NCBI GenBank assembly: GCA_031772625.1
Contig: CM062805.1
Span: 804,979,100-805,043,099 of the forward strand
Direction: 5' to 3'
DNA: 64,000 nt
From: Pinus tabuliformis
Taxonomy: Eukaryota > Streptophyta > Pinopsida > Pinales > Pinaceae
Each line of letters starts with the position of its first letter. Position 1 is the stretch's first letter. Made by a program: the position numbers and the translations under genes. Under the pieces are notes generated by a model that had not been told where the DNA came from, ran no database searches, and worked only from the letters and a program-made list of their open reading frames with translations. This document shows, piece after piece, positions 47,480 to 58,261 of this stretch.

Positions 47480-48240
47480 AGGATGTACCAAGCCAACTTG
47501 AAGGCTTAAAAGTCCTTGTAACTCCTAGAGACAGTATATTTGGGTCACCGGAAGAAGGAGAATCTTCTTTGATAGTACATCCTGATTTTCAAACGCCAGT
47601 AGCAGAATATAATCCACAGTCAGTGTCTGTCTCTGAAATCGCTGGTAGCTTTTCATCTACTAGCGATATAGGTGAAGAACCCAAAATATCCAAGCCTGAA
47701 AGTGAATTTGTTGCTACTCCAACGTCGGGGTTTATTTCTCCATCTTTTAGTGGTCCTGGTTCACCTAAGGTAGAAAGAGTAATCACTCAAGATCTTCCTT
47801 CTGAATTGATTTCTATTGAAGAGCTTGCTCTGGAAGAAGAAGAAGTAGGCATCCCTATCCCTGAAAATCAACCTACTATTGAATTAAGGGAGCGTGAATC
47901 AATTTTTTACAGTCCGCCTAGGAGTAGTTCTTGGTATCTTTCTTTGATTAATTATTTAGAAAACTCAGGGTTAAGTTTTTCACCACCTCGTTCTCCTTAT
48001 CACTCAACACCTAGAGGTTTTTACACTCCCGTCAATATGGCAGGACAGTCATCCATGTTTACTCAATCGCCTGAATCCTTTTTGTACGGTGGTCCATCTG
48101 TTCCCTCTAGGTATCAGTCTCTTTCTGGTACTTTTTTTGGAGCATCTCCTCAACCCATTAAGCAAGGGTTATTAACTAGAAGCAATGTTACAAAGCCGTT
48201 GAGCGTAGAAGACATTCTTATGATGTTAGGTTCCATTCCC

Positions 48241-48600
48241 AATCCTCAACCTCAAGGTGGCCACTTACCGTCTGGGGGGCAGCCTCAATTAATGCTTGGG
48301 GGGCAACCTCAAGGACAGTACATACCTACGGGACAGTATGTTCCTCAAGGTCAACCCCAAACTCAATATGTACCCCAAGGTCAACCCCAGTATCAATTTG
48401 TACCTCAAGGTCAACCCCAGTATCAGTATGTGCCTCAAGGGTATCAACCCCAAGGTCAATACTCGAACCAAGGTTTCCAACCACCCCAAGGTCAAACGTT
48501 TGTTCAAGGAACGGGAAATGTACCTTTTAATTATCAATCCTACCCTCAACCCGGTTATGGTCTTCAGTATTCTCAACCAGTTATGGGTCAGTACCCCAGA
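48241..48600 (+). repeat. Gln/Pro repeat coding block of E5 gag
   Basis: Tandem units of about 11 codons (TATGTACCTCAAGGTCAACC and variants) encode PQGQPQYQYV-like repeats. About six units are recognisable, some near identical at DNA level, so the block is prone to expansion. Confidence 0.8.
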
Positions 48601-48690
48601 ATGAATATAGTGTGGGATCCATCACAAACCCAATAGGTGTTGCAGCCAAGTGTACAGTTGTCATCTCAAAGTGGACAACCCTTAGTTTCT

Positions 48691-48695
48691 GGTAC
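48691..48695. other. Target-site duplication (left) of E4
   Basis: GGTAC, identical to 58257-58261 on the other side of E4. Confidence 0.85.
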
Positions 48696-49745
48696 TGTTG
48701 TGGGGAAAAATGCCTATGCAGGACGATCCTATCCACCTAAGGTGTGACAGTGCCTTAGCAACAAACAGAGACAACTATTCTAGTATTCTTCCTTTATGAA
48801 TTAAGAATGAAGAGAGATAGATGGACTAATCGGTGTCTTCCGTTTGTCCCTCGATCCGGTTTCTCTTCTCTTTTGGAGTTCACAACTACTTGCCTTCTTA
48901 CTCGCCCAGCTTCAATAGGTCTCTGCAAGATCACAAGAAAAGAACACTGCACAAAGACATTGATTCATAAACATAACTAGTTCAGGATTAGAAGTAAACT
49001 AAACATACTAATGCAATCATACATCAAAGATACATCAGTATATAGGAGAAAACCAAGATAGCTTTATTGATGAATAACAAGGTTCAGGAAGAGATACAAC
49101 CGAGAGGGCTCCAATCCAGCATCTCCTTCCCAACAAAATGGAATTCCTATCTTCACCTCCCTTCAAAGCATTAAGCACCCAATGATTCCAGTCTCAAACC
49201 AACAGCAATTCTTTGCAATAACAAAATTCCAGCCCCCAGATCTCATGGAGGAGAGATCCATATATAGATGTTTGGAGAGAGGATGAGTCAGCTTGAGATC
49301 TGACTAGTGTCCTCTCCCTCTGTCAGTTCTTGATTCCACTTGGAGGTTCTTGCTTCCACTTGGAGATTTGGAACCTCTTACTCATCATAGTCGAATTTCC
49401 TTAGGCAAGTGTCATTTTGGAAGCTTCCTGGGTTTTGACACCTTGAGAAATGAGCTTGCCACATGTCCACTCTCGCTCAGCGTAGGTAGCCAGTGTTGGC
49501 TTTGACATTCAGCGCAGGTACCCAGTGTTGGCTTTGAAATTCAGCATAGACAGCCAATGGAGCCATTGACATGATCCTGAATTGACTTGTTTTTGAGCAG
49601 TTTCTGATGGAGAACTTCTGTGAATTGCTGTGGTTTGTTAGCCTTGTTCCTCTAGGGGTAGGAACAACATGTTTAGGGACTTTGGATCCCTTAGATTATG
49701 GACATTTCATGCTTAATGCTGTAAGGCACAAAAATTTCTATAACA
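48696..49745 (-). repeat. 3' LTR of E4
   Basis: TGTTGTGGGG to TATAACA on the plus strand, 1050 bp. On the element strand it has a TATATATGG promoter-like box (about 49257-49267) and AATAAA (about 49061-49066). Three copies of a short CAGCGCAGGTA...GTGTTGGCTTTGA repeat lie at about 49475-49560. Confidence 0.9.
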
Positions 49746-49759
49746 GTTGCCCCCTAAAG
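49746..49759 (-). other. Polypurine tract of E4
   Basis: The element strand reads CTTTAGGGGGCAAC adjoining the LTR start TGTTATAG. Confidence 0.8.
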
Positions 49760-50880
49760 TATGAGGCCGTTTATCGGGTGAAATGCTTTATCCAGGAGGA
49801 TCCGAAGTTCATCCAATGCTGGGAGGAGACCTGTAATAATATACAATACAATACATTATTTTTCATACTGCTTTCATGATCTAGCTGAGGCGGGCATTCC
49901 CATGCTCAGCTTTATAAATTCATTTTCTGTACATAGAACAGACAATCGTCTGATGGTAGACTGATAATTTTGATGAAATTATCATCCTTTGAGTAGGATG
50001 ATTATCTGCTGCAATGATGTACATGTCAATGTCTTTATTTTTCCTGAATATATATTGCAGCCAGGATGGATGAAACTAGATCCGGGGTCTTCAAATTCGT
50101 TCGATCTTCACTCTAAGTACAAGTCGATCCATGTGAGAAATGTTCTGAAGTCGAACATGGAAAGACATCGCTTGATTACCGGTCAATGAGGTAAACCGTT
50201 AACAAGCACGAGAGGAATCACTGATAATGATAATGACCCTCAAGGTACTGCAGTACAATTCACGTGGTGTGAATAAAGGACTTGGCGTCGAACACCACGC
50301 AAAATCTTTCGGTTGAAGGTCATTGATGTATACTTGTCGCCGGAAGTGAGAAACTTGCCATTGAGGCATGCAAGCTTCAAAGTACTGAAGGGGTTGTTCC
50401 TAGATCAACTTCTTGGATAATCAGCTGATGTCGACAAGAAGCGATCCATCAAAGGAGGGCCTTAATGAATCCCACATCAGTGACACGGAACGGAGCTAAT
50501 GATTTTGATGGAGGTGAAAACGATCTGTGACATATGATTCAGGGTGGCGGTCATGAACGGATGAAGGGTAATGTATGGCAGTGGATGGGACACGGTTGAC
50601 TCTTTCTGAACGACTTCTCTTGAACATATGGCGACACTGATGCGATGGATCGGTAGCATTACCCCAATTATGGATGGTATGGCGTGACCATGGTGATGTG
50701 ACCGATGAATGAAAATAACCCAACCCGATTGTGGTACGGAGGAAAAGTGTCATGTTCAAGAGCGACTTGCTACCATCAAAGTTTTCTTCAGTTTCTCTGA
50801 ATTTTTCCCCAGTCATTGCTGACCAGTACCTCTTTATTTTTTTCAAGCTTGAGGAGGATAACATATGCTTTTCTATAACC
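49760..50880 (-). other. E4 3' non-coding region, distal part
   Basis: It is related to E1 3000-3800 and E3 24230-25020, with shared phrases such as GAACTTGCCATTGAGGCATG and CTCAAGGTACTG. No coding potential was seen. Confidence 0.65.
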
Positions 50881-50889
50881 TGCCCTTTG

Positions 50890-51330
50890 GGCAAGCCCAT
50901 CGCTATGTTTTAACGAGCCTAGCGATAGTGAAACTCGTTCTCGTCTAAAGACAAGTTTGTCGCTATTTAATGATTTTAATGAGTCTAACGACAAAGATAA
51001 CTTGGTCCTTTTCATTTTTAGAGAGTCTGAAAAGGTACATAAAGTTAACTCCAAAATTCCTTTTTCGTCATCTAATCCCTTTAGTCCGAAAAAGTATAAA
51101 ACAATACAGAAGGGATGAGTTTTCGATAGTTTTAACGAACCGAACAAAACAAGCGCTCGATCTTTTTGTGCAATAATCCCTCAGGTCCAAAAAGATTAAA
51201 CTCTAGAGGAGGGATAGCACTTCCAGTCGCTTTAACGAGCTGGAAGGCCAAAACTCGGCAATCTTTTCATATTTTACGAGTCAGTTGAAAAGAGCTTAAA
51301 GAAGACTCGTCTTTTGAGGAACGAGTGATA
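50890..51330. repeat. 3' stem-loop array of E4
   Basis: Four strong hairpins: CCTTTTCA/TGAAAAGG at 51007-51035 (13-base loop), CTTTTTCG/CGAAAAAG at 51060-51094, ATCTTTTTG/CAAAAAGAT at 51160-51196, and CTTTTCA/TGAAAAG near 51266-51295. A further ACTCGT/ACGAGT hairpin lies at about 51305-51327. The stem sequences differ from hairpin to hairpin yet stay paired. Confidence 0.8.
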
Positions 51331-51539
51331 AACAGGGCTAGCAGCTGATTCTAGGTACAGGTTGGAATTTTCCAATCATGACAGTGTCACAAGGATGTCT
51401 AGGTGAAATCACTCTTCGCAACTGTTCCTCAAAATGGGTAAACGATCATATGGAGGTGAACGATCGGCCAAATGAAAAGTGGAGGTGACGGTGCAAACAC
51501 GACCAAGGCTTTAATGGCTGATAATGTTACATTCACAGT

Positions 51540-51920
51540 GGTTATTTACCGGGTAGTTCATTTTTTAACGAGCTTAAACGCAGGAAAACATTTGCTCGAT
51601 CTTATGTTTATTTTTTAATGAGCATGAACTATGCGCTAAAACTGCTCGGATCTTGCGTTTATTTTTTAACGAGCATGAACTGTGTGCTAAAACTGCTCGT
51701 TGATAAGTTTTCATGCCCCCAGCATAACAACGCAAATCGAGGTGCATGCCCCCCAAGCTTCATTGCATTCAACTTGGTGGTTGGAATGAAGGTTTACCTT
51801 TGAGATTTGGGAAGGAGATTGTTTCATTTTTTAATGAGGTTGACACAGTAAAAGAACTATCCTCATGACTCCTTGTTTCATTTTTTAACGAGGTTGACAC
51901 GAGATTAGAACCATCCTCGG
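51540..51920. repeat. ACGAGC and TTGACAC hairpin units of E4
   Basis: Three units with GAGC...GCTCG ends (51565-51700; the last has ACGAGC/GCTCGT) are followed by two TTGACAC units ending GAGG...CCTC (about 51838-51920). The layout equals E1 and E3 but with fewer units. Confidence 0.75.
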
Positions 51921-51932
51921 AGCCCACTGTAT

Positions 51933-52925
51933 TTACAGTATTTCTATTAGGGCGATGATCCACGCTGACAAAATGTTTAGGAATCTTCCGAATCCATTAG
52001 ATATAGAAGATTTCATATTGTAGGTTTCCACTGTGGCCACTTCCGCCAGATTACTTGCAGGCGGTAGGGCCAAAGTACCCATTAAAGCAGGGTCTTTTAG
52101 GAGACCTACTCCAATATTTTGAAGCGAATGATTGCTTCCATGGATCATTGGAATGCTTCCCGTAACTTGTGAACTGTCGGGGAGGAAAGTTTGTTGGTCG
52201 ACGACTGTAATTCCTCCTTGAAAGGGAAATGCAATCTTTCTGAAGTAGGTCGACACAACTGCGGCCATGGCATATATCCAGGGCCTTCCCAGTAGGATGT
52301 TGTAATCAAGGTTTCCATCAATTACTTCAACATCAATTCCTACTGTTTTGCCCCCTAGTTCAACTTGCAAGTTACTTAAAATCCCGTATGGAGTGTATGA
52401 TCGTCCATCAAATGCTTTTAACGTCGTTGACGATCTCGACAAGGGTGGTGAGCCTAAATTCTTCCAGCAACTCATCGACATAATACACGTAGATGCCCCC
52501 TCATCAATAATTGTTCGATGAACAGTTTTGTTGAGGGCTTTCACTTGAATAAGGAAAGCTAGTTGAGCTGGTAACTGAGGGTCATATCCTTTATGATCAA
52601 AGGCCACAAGATTGGAGTCCATTGGGTCAATTTCACCTATTGCTGATAATAAAGCTTGCTCTTGGGAGAGGCAATTTTGTGGTACCTCAAGCGTCGACAT
52701 AGCGGACGACGATTGGGCCAGGTCATCTATTATATTATAATTCTGTGCTATTTTTGCACGAGGATTAAATGTCGACTTGTAAACTACTCCCTTTGGCGAC
52801 TTTATCATTTGTTCAGGAATGGTGGGTGGCACAACTTTGGTCAAAGTTGTTGTCGAACTACTAGGTTGTTCATTAGCCTTGTTATTCGACACCAGTGGAT
52901 TCCTGTAATCTTTATTCCTTGCCAA
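51933..52925 (-). pseudogene. E4 protease region (retropepsin-like)
   Basis: A 330-codon frame continuous in phase with the upstream gag frame, from which it is separated by one TAG at 52938-52940. It begins with a linker (MARNKDYRNP), then a PKGVVYKSTFNPRAK segment. The protease core has IDEGASTCIM at about 52508-52480, then LKAFDGRSYTPYGIL and LLGRPWIYAMA. The catalytic triplet is D-E-G where retropepsins normally have D-T/S-G. After the protease comes a short tail, then the hairpin region; no RT follows. In the family it would process gag. The TAG may be decay or a readthrough site; E5 and E2 have no stop at that place that I can align with confidence. Confidence 0.75.
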
Positions 52926-52937
52926 AGCATCATTTTT

Positions 52938-54497
52938 CTACTTTGAGATAGAAAACATAAGCACTTGGGATCGGGAAGCATTTTGATTAGCAACCAGTTT
53001 GGTACCCGGGCTTGGAAACGGATCAGTCAATACTACTGAGGTTTTTGAACTCTTAAAGAGTTTCTTAACTTCAGCTATATGTGGACAATCTCTCGTCCAA
53101 TGATCCTCATCACATATATGACACCCCGCAGGGGGTTTCCTTTTTCTCCCTTTCTTTTTCTTCTTGCCCCCTAGTTGCTTCAGTTGTTTGCCCTTGTCGG
53201 TCGACGCGGCATTTACTTCCGAGGCAAGAAGTTCCTCATTTGCATTTTGACTGGAAATCTTACGGGTCCTTTTAGATGTAGCCTTTTTCGATTTCGTGTC
53301 TATCATGCCAATCACGCCATTGATGGCATGAGAGTCATTGTTTGATTTAGGAGGAGGAGGAATTGAGAATTCCGGTCTAGGGGCGTCAGGTATTTTGTCG
53401 TAGAGCGTGCCAGACTGAGTATAGACCAAGTACAGATATTGCGCACGAGCGATGACTTGCTCTTCCGTTACGACTCCCCCCTTTGCCACATCTTCCGTGA
53501 TTGTAGGAAGTAAGGATTTGATAAACCATTCAGCTAATAGCTGATCGGGAATGTACGTTTTTACCATCCTACGACGATGTCGCCACTCATGTATATGATC
53601 AGATATGTGAGTGGCCGTTGTCTGTTTGAAGTTGGTTAAGATTTCCGTTCCCGTTTCATACCTTATCAGTAATTGAAAATGGGTTAAGAAAGTCGTGGCT
53701 AGGGAGCTGAAGTTGTCGAAAGAGGCTCTAGGTAATTCAATATACCATTTAGCCGCTGGACCTGTTAACGTCCTCTGAAAAAGGCGAAGCCTTATCGAAT
53801 CATCGTTCAGGGTGTTTGATGAACACCACAGATGAAATGTCATCACGTGATTCGATGGATCTTCGCCTGGATTTCCATTAAATTTAGGAATGTCCGATGG
53901 AAGTTTGTGAGGAATCGCTGGCCACCAAGGGGCGTAAGCAATTGGATCGTTTGTTAATCGGTGTAAATCGGGTAACTCTAAAGTTTCCACGAATGGTAAC
54001 TGTTGATTCAGGTTAGGTGAGGCGTACCTAGGGTACGATGGAATTGCCTGAGCAGTGGGCCTTTGCATACCAGCATAATGTAATTGATGTTGGTATGACT
54101 GATACGGTTGGTGGACTTGACCACTGTAAAGCAGTTGGTTTTGACCATTTTGAATATATGGTTGTCCACTGTTCGCAAAGATCTGCTGCTCAGAACCTTG
54201 GTACACTTGCTGGAGTTGTGGTTGTTGGTATTGCGCCAGCCACGGTTGTGAAGCCATGTTCTGCTACGCTATACTAACCGGCGGACCAAGATGTGGGGTA
54301 ATTGTACCCGTTTGGACCTGTGTCGCCCCACCAATTAGCGATTGGGGTTGTGTCACAGGGTCAAGGGGCTGTTGCATTACAACCTGAGAAATCTGAGGTT
54401 GACATACAACAGGCATCGTTTGAACTTGTGACGTTGTTACAATAGTTGGTGTTGTCAGGATGTTCAACATAGGTACACATTGTTGCATAGAATACAC
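52938..54497 (-). pseudogene. E4 gag: capsid and zinc knuckle
   Basis: One frame with a single TAG near 54264. The first part (54497-54060) is Gln/Pro/Tyr-rich. The capsid domain (Retrotrans_gag) spans about 53940-53500, with FQRTLTGPAAKWYIELP, FLTHFQLLIRYETG and the HEWRHRRRMVK motif. The conserved AQYLYLVYTQSGTLYDKIPD follows, then a Lys-rich segment and a zinc knuckle CHICDEDHWTRDC (about 53125-53085), form CX2CX3HX4C. This is the best preserved gag in the window. It would build the virus-like particle in the cytoplasm. Confidence 0.85.
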
Positions 54498-55474
54498 AAC
54501 TCTTGGCTGTTGGGGTAGCGTAGGTACCCAACCACTTGTCGTAACTCCAGTATAACCTGAATACTGTTGAGAACTCCCGTATGGATATCCTCCCGGAGGG
54601 GGTAATGAAAGGGCATACTGCCCCCATACGGTAGCAATCCGGAACTCAAGGGGATTGTTTGCCCTTGGGGACTGGATGGCCCAAATTGACCTCCATAGGG
54701 ATCAATCTGTCGAGTCTCAACATAAGAGTTGCCGGATATTATTCCGAAAGAAAAAACTGGAACAGACCACACTGTCGAAATGGTCCCTGGGTGGACTCCT
54801 TCTAGCGGTTGCGAGCTAGTTGGGACGGATGGTACACCGGCAAACATTGTCGGAGTGGCGGCAGGTAGTTCTGCTGTCACTGTGTCATTCGACACAGTCC
54901 TAGATGTTGACGGATGCTCATACATTTTGAGTCTATCCAATAGATTGCCTAGCGATTCTACAGGAGCTTCCACTGGTGATAGACTAACTTCTGATGTAGA
55001 AGGAAATAGAGTGGCCCCTACTCCAAAATGGGTTGGAGTACTTGCTTGCGAATCTTCTACAATTTCCTCTATCGCAATCAAGCCAGGTGGGAGAGGAAGA
55101 CCGTCAGGTCCGTAAAATATTTCTGGTGCCGAAGAAGGGGTTGAATCGACAGCGACAGTTGTTTGAGGAACATGACTCTCTGGACCGGTTACAGATGGAA
55201 CTGGTTCAGTAACGCAAGTATTTGTTCTCAGACTAGGATCAGTGTCACTGTCCCTCTGTGGCTGTTGAACTTCTTCAATAGAGGCAGGGTTTCCAGAAAT
55301 GTTTGGAGTAACCAGAATCTCAGATGTTGTCGGAAAACTTGTTCTAACTTTGATAGGAGATTTCGAACCGGTTAAACGAGTCCACTTTGTCCGTATTGTT
55401 TTCGATTCCGGAGACAAAGACGGTTGACTCGTAAGCCTCCGCGAATGACGGGGTTTCAATTGACTTTCTTCCAC
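54464..55474 (-). pseudogene. E4 gag, N-terminal region
   Basis: A 336-codon frame starts with MEESQLKPRHSRRL at 55474. It is basic at the start (RR, KTIRTKWTR), then Ser/Thr/Pro-rich and acidic, with no known domain. It lies in a different frame from the capsid part, so a frameshift falls within about 54600-54464. The position matches the Ser/Pro-rich start of E2 gag (18508) and E5 gag (47569 region). The role is unknown; a basic start could bind RNA or membranes. Confidence 0.7.
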
Positions 55475-55479
55475 GATTG

Positions 55480-57186
55480 CGGATTACTCGATCAACCAAA
55501 ATACAAATAGGGGAAAGTGTGTTTCCGAATTGAATGAATTTTTAGACGCTTTAGACACAACTTGCTTTTTCACTTTTAAAGAGTCGAGAAAAAGCTAAAG
55601 ATGACTCTAGTCTCCTTCGATGTTTTAACGAGCCCGAAGTGAAAAATGCTCGGATGGACTTTTTCTGTTATAGAGTCTGAAAAAGGCCAAAATAAACTGC
55701 TCTGGAGTTCTAGGCAGAGGGTGTGCCAAACTTTTCGCAAAACCGCAGAATACTTTTTAAGGTACGGGCAGTTGATCTTCCTGAATGCTGTGTTCAGTGC
55801 ATTGCGATCAGTAGGGCGGCCAACACAACTTCCTAAGGATAAAGGTTATATTCCTATAGGGGTCTCCCAATATATACGCGACGGTACATGGGAGCACAAT
55901 CCGTACTGGCGCTATCGTCCCTCAGGAGGAATCACCCACCTTCCACGAGATCGACAGTCACCAGGCTTAACAACGCCGGAACACGTCTCTAGCCTAGACC
56001 TCTATGTTGTGCATTATGTTGCAAAGCGTTGTTAAGTTCATTTAGTTTATTTTAAGTTGATATTTTTAGAAGTTTGCCTTTCTGGATCACCACGAGATGT
56101 ATGGTACAATTCCTAAATGCAGTCTAAGATGATAAGCAAGCTTTATATCTTTTCAACTTTGAAAATCCTAGCTACTAAGGGAAAAAAAAGACACCATCTT
56201 TTCTCAAAGAGCAATCAACACACTCTAATGCACTTTTCCTAAATCAAGCATGCAAACTATCAAAATGCAAATGCACAATGCAGGTGTTTGTTTTCCGCTT
56301 TCTTAGTATTGATGCCTACAAAGAAATTTTTTTGTACAACTTTGAATTTGCTTTTAAATGACAAGTACAAACAAGTTTACTTTTTCGAAATCAGAAAGGG
56401 TAGAAGAGATTACAACACTTTGCGACTTTCGAAATGAACACTTGTTTCGACACTTAAAAGAGACAAAATCAAACCAATAAGCAAAAGCAAATGTATAATC
56501 AACTGTAAACAGCCAATGAACTCTCTCCTAATATCACAATCAACAGATCTGAATCAAAGGCTACAGGATGATTATTTCACTCATGCAAAGGAAAACTGTA
56601 AATGACGCCACAAACACATAAAAACACTCACAGTCTTTTTGTAAAAAAGGAGGCAGAATTTAAGCAGAGAAAAGGAGTTATCAGAATGGTACCTATGCTG
56701 GTTACAGGCTGCAAAAAACAGAGATCAAAACAGGGCAACAGAGAGCAGAGAGCCCCAGCTGCGCAAGGCAAAACTGGATCAGCGCAACCTCAACACTGGG
56801 GTTTTGACATTCAGTGCAGGTGGCCTTCATGGGACCTGCGTTAAAATGCAGAATCCCTTCACAGGGTTTGTGCTGAACGAGAAACGAGAGTTTCTCACTG
56901 GGTTCTGGGTCACAGATTGCTAATTAATCAATGGTTTCAGGCCAAATAAAAGCAACAAGCAAGGTACAATCAAAGGGATGCTTTGAGGGGGTACTAAGAT
57001 CTATCACAAAGGATCATCAAATCATTTGTGAGCCCATTGTTCAGATCATAGACAAATCCAGTGATTGGATCAAGGCAGCAACTGTCTACTTTGCAACTGA
57101 GAATAGCAGAAGCAGTTCGATTGTTGTTGTTGAGTCTATGAAACAAACAATGATAGAGACACAAATAAAATGACTAAAACAAATTT
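55480..57186 (-). other. Leader of E4
   Basis: It is untranslated. Near the gag end it has stem-loops GCTTTTTC/GAAAAAGC (55564-55595), CGAGC/GCTCG (55629-55652) and CTTTTTC/GAAAAAG (55659-55685), matching the 3' array types. The part up to about 56040 is related to the E1 and E3 leaders; the rest is not clearly so. Confidence 0.7.
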
Positions 57187-57203
57187 CCCCAGTGGAGTCA
57201 CCA
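57187..57203 (-). other. Primer-binding site of E4
   Basis: The plus strand reads CCCCAGTGGAGTCACCA, so the element strand is TGGTGACTCCACTGGGG. It differs from the E5 PBS at two CpG-derived positions. Confidence 0.85.
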
Positions 57204-57206
57204 ATT

Positions 57207-58256
57207 TGTTGTGGGGAAAAATGCCTATGCAGGACGATCCTATCCACCTAAGGTGTGACAGTGCCTTAGCAACAAACAGAGACAGCTATTCTAGTATTCT
57301 TCCTTTATGAATTAAGAATGAAGAGAGATAGATGGACTAACCGGTGTCTTCCGTTTGTCCCTCGATCCAGTTTCTCTTCTCTTTGGGAGTTCACAGCTAC
57401 TTGCCTTCTTGCTCGCCCAGCTTCAATAGGTCTCTGCAAGATCACAAGAGAAGAACACTACACAAAGACATTGATTCATAAACATAACTAGTTCAGGATT
57501 AGAAGTAAACTAAACATATTAATGCAATCATACATCAAAGATACATCAGTATATAGGAGAAAACCAAGATAGCTTTATTGATGAATAACAAGGTTCAGGA
57601 AGAGATACAACCCAGAGGGCTCCAATCCAGCATCTCCTTCCCAGCAAAATGGAATTCCTATCTTCACCCCCCTTCAAAGCATTAAGCACCCAATGATTCC
57701 AGTCTCAAACCAACAACAATTCTTTGCAATAACAAAATTCCAGCCCCCAGATCTCATGGAGGAGAGATCCATATATAGATGTTTGGAGAGAGGATGAGTC
57801 AGCTTGAGATCTGACTAGTGTCCTCTCCCTCTGTCAGTTCTTGATTCCACTTGGAGGTTCTTGCTTCCACTTGGAGATTTGGAACCTCTTACTCATCATA
57901 GTCGAATTTCCTGAGGCAAGTGTCATTTTGGAAGCTTCCTGGGTTTTGACACCTTGAGAAATGAGCTTGCCACATGTCCACTCTCGCTCAGTGCAGGTAG
58001 CCAGTGTTGGCTTTGACATTCAGCGCAGGTAGTCAGTGTTGGCTTTGACATTTAGCGCAGACAGCCAGTGGAGCCATTGACATGATCCTGAATTGACTTG
58101 TTTTTGAGCAGTTTCTGGTGGAGAACTTCTGTGAATTGCTGTGGTTTGTTAGCCTTGTTCCTCTAGGGGTAGGAAAAACATGTTTAGGGACTTTGGATCC
58201 CTTAGATTATGGACATTTCATGCTTAATGCTGTAAGGCACAAAAATGCCTATAACA
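57207..58256 (-). repeat. 5' LTR of E4
   Basis: 1050 bp, the same length as the 3' LTR with no net indel, and about 97% identical by eye. Confidence 0.9.
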
Positions 58257-58261
58257 GGTAC
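58257..58261. other. Target-site duplication (right) of E4
   Basis: GGTAC, second copy. E5 gag continues in phase from here. Confidence 0.85.

Larger units (their letters stand above)
47480..48695 (+). pseudogene. E5 gag, N-terminal part (before E4 insertion)
   Basis: The frame is open from at least 47480; the start codon is not resolved. It encodes a Ser/Pro/Glu-rich segment, then a Gln/Pro-rich repeat block (about 48241-48600) with units like VPQGQPQ(Y)Q. One in-frame TAG lies at 48634-48636, after which the frame continues to the E4 insertion at 48695. The frame resumes in phase at 58257. This is the extended low-complexity N-terminal region of gag, also seen in E2 and E4. Confidence 0.75.
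48696..58256 (-). mobile_element. E4: complete non-autonomous gypsy element (gag-PR only) nested in E5
   Basis: It is 9561 bp with two LTRs of 1050 bp each (48696-49745 and 57207-58256), a PBS next to the right LTR, a polypurine tract next to the left LTR, and target duplication GGTAC. In element order: leader (57186-55480), gag (55474-52938), protease (52925-51933), tandem hairpins (51920-51540), and a stem-loop 3' region (51330-49760). RT, RNase H and integrase are absent between protease and 3' LTR. The LTRs differ at about 25-30 positions by eye (about 97% identity). Its gag and protease are close to E2 and E5, so it could have been mobilised by such a partner. Confidence 0.9.

Noticed and set aside
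55646-56035. 129-codon plus-strand frame in the E4 leader
   Set aside because: It is antisense to the element and not kept in the E1 or E3 leaders.
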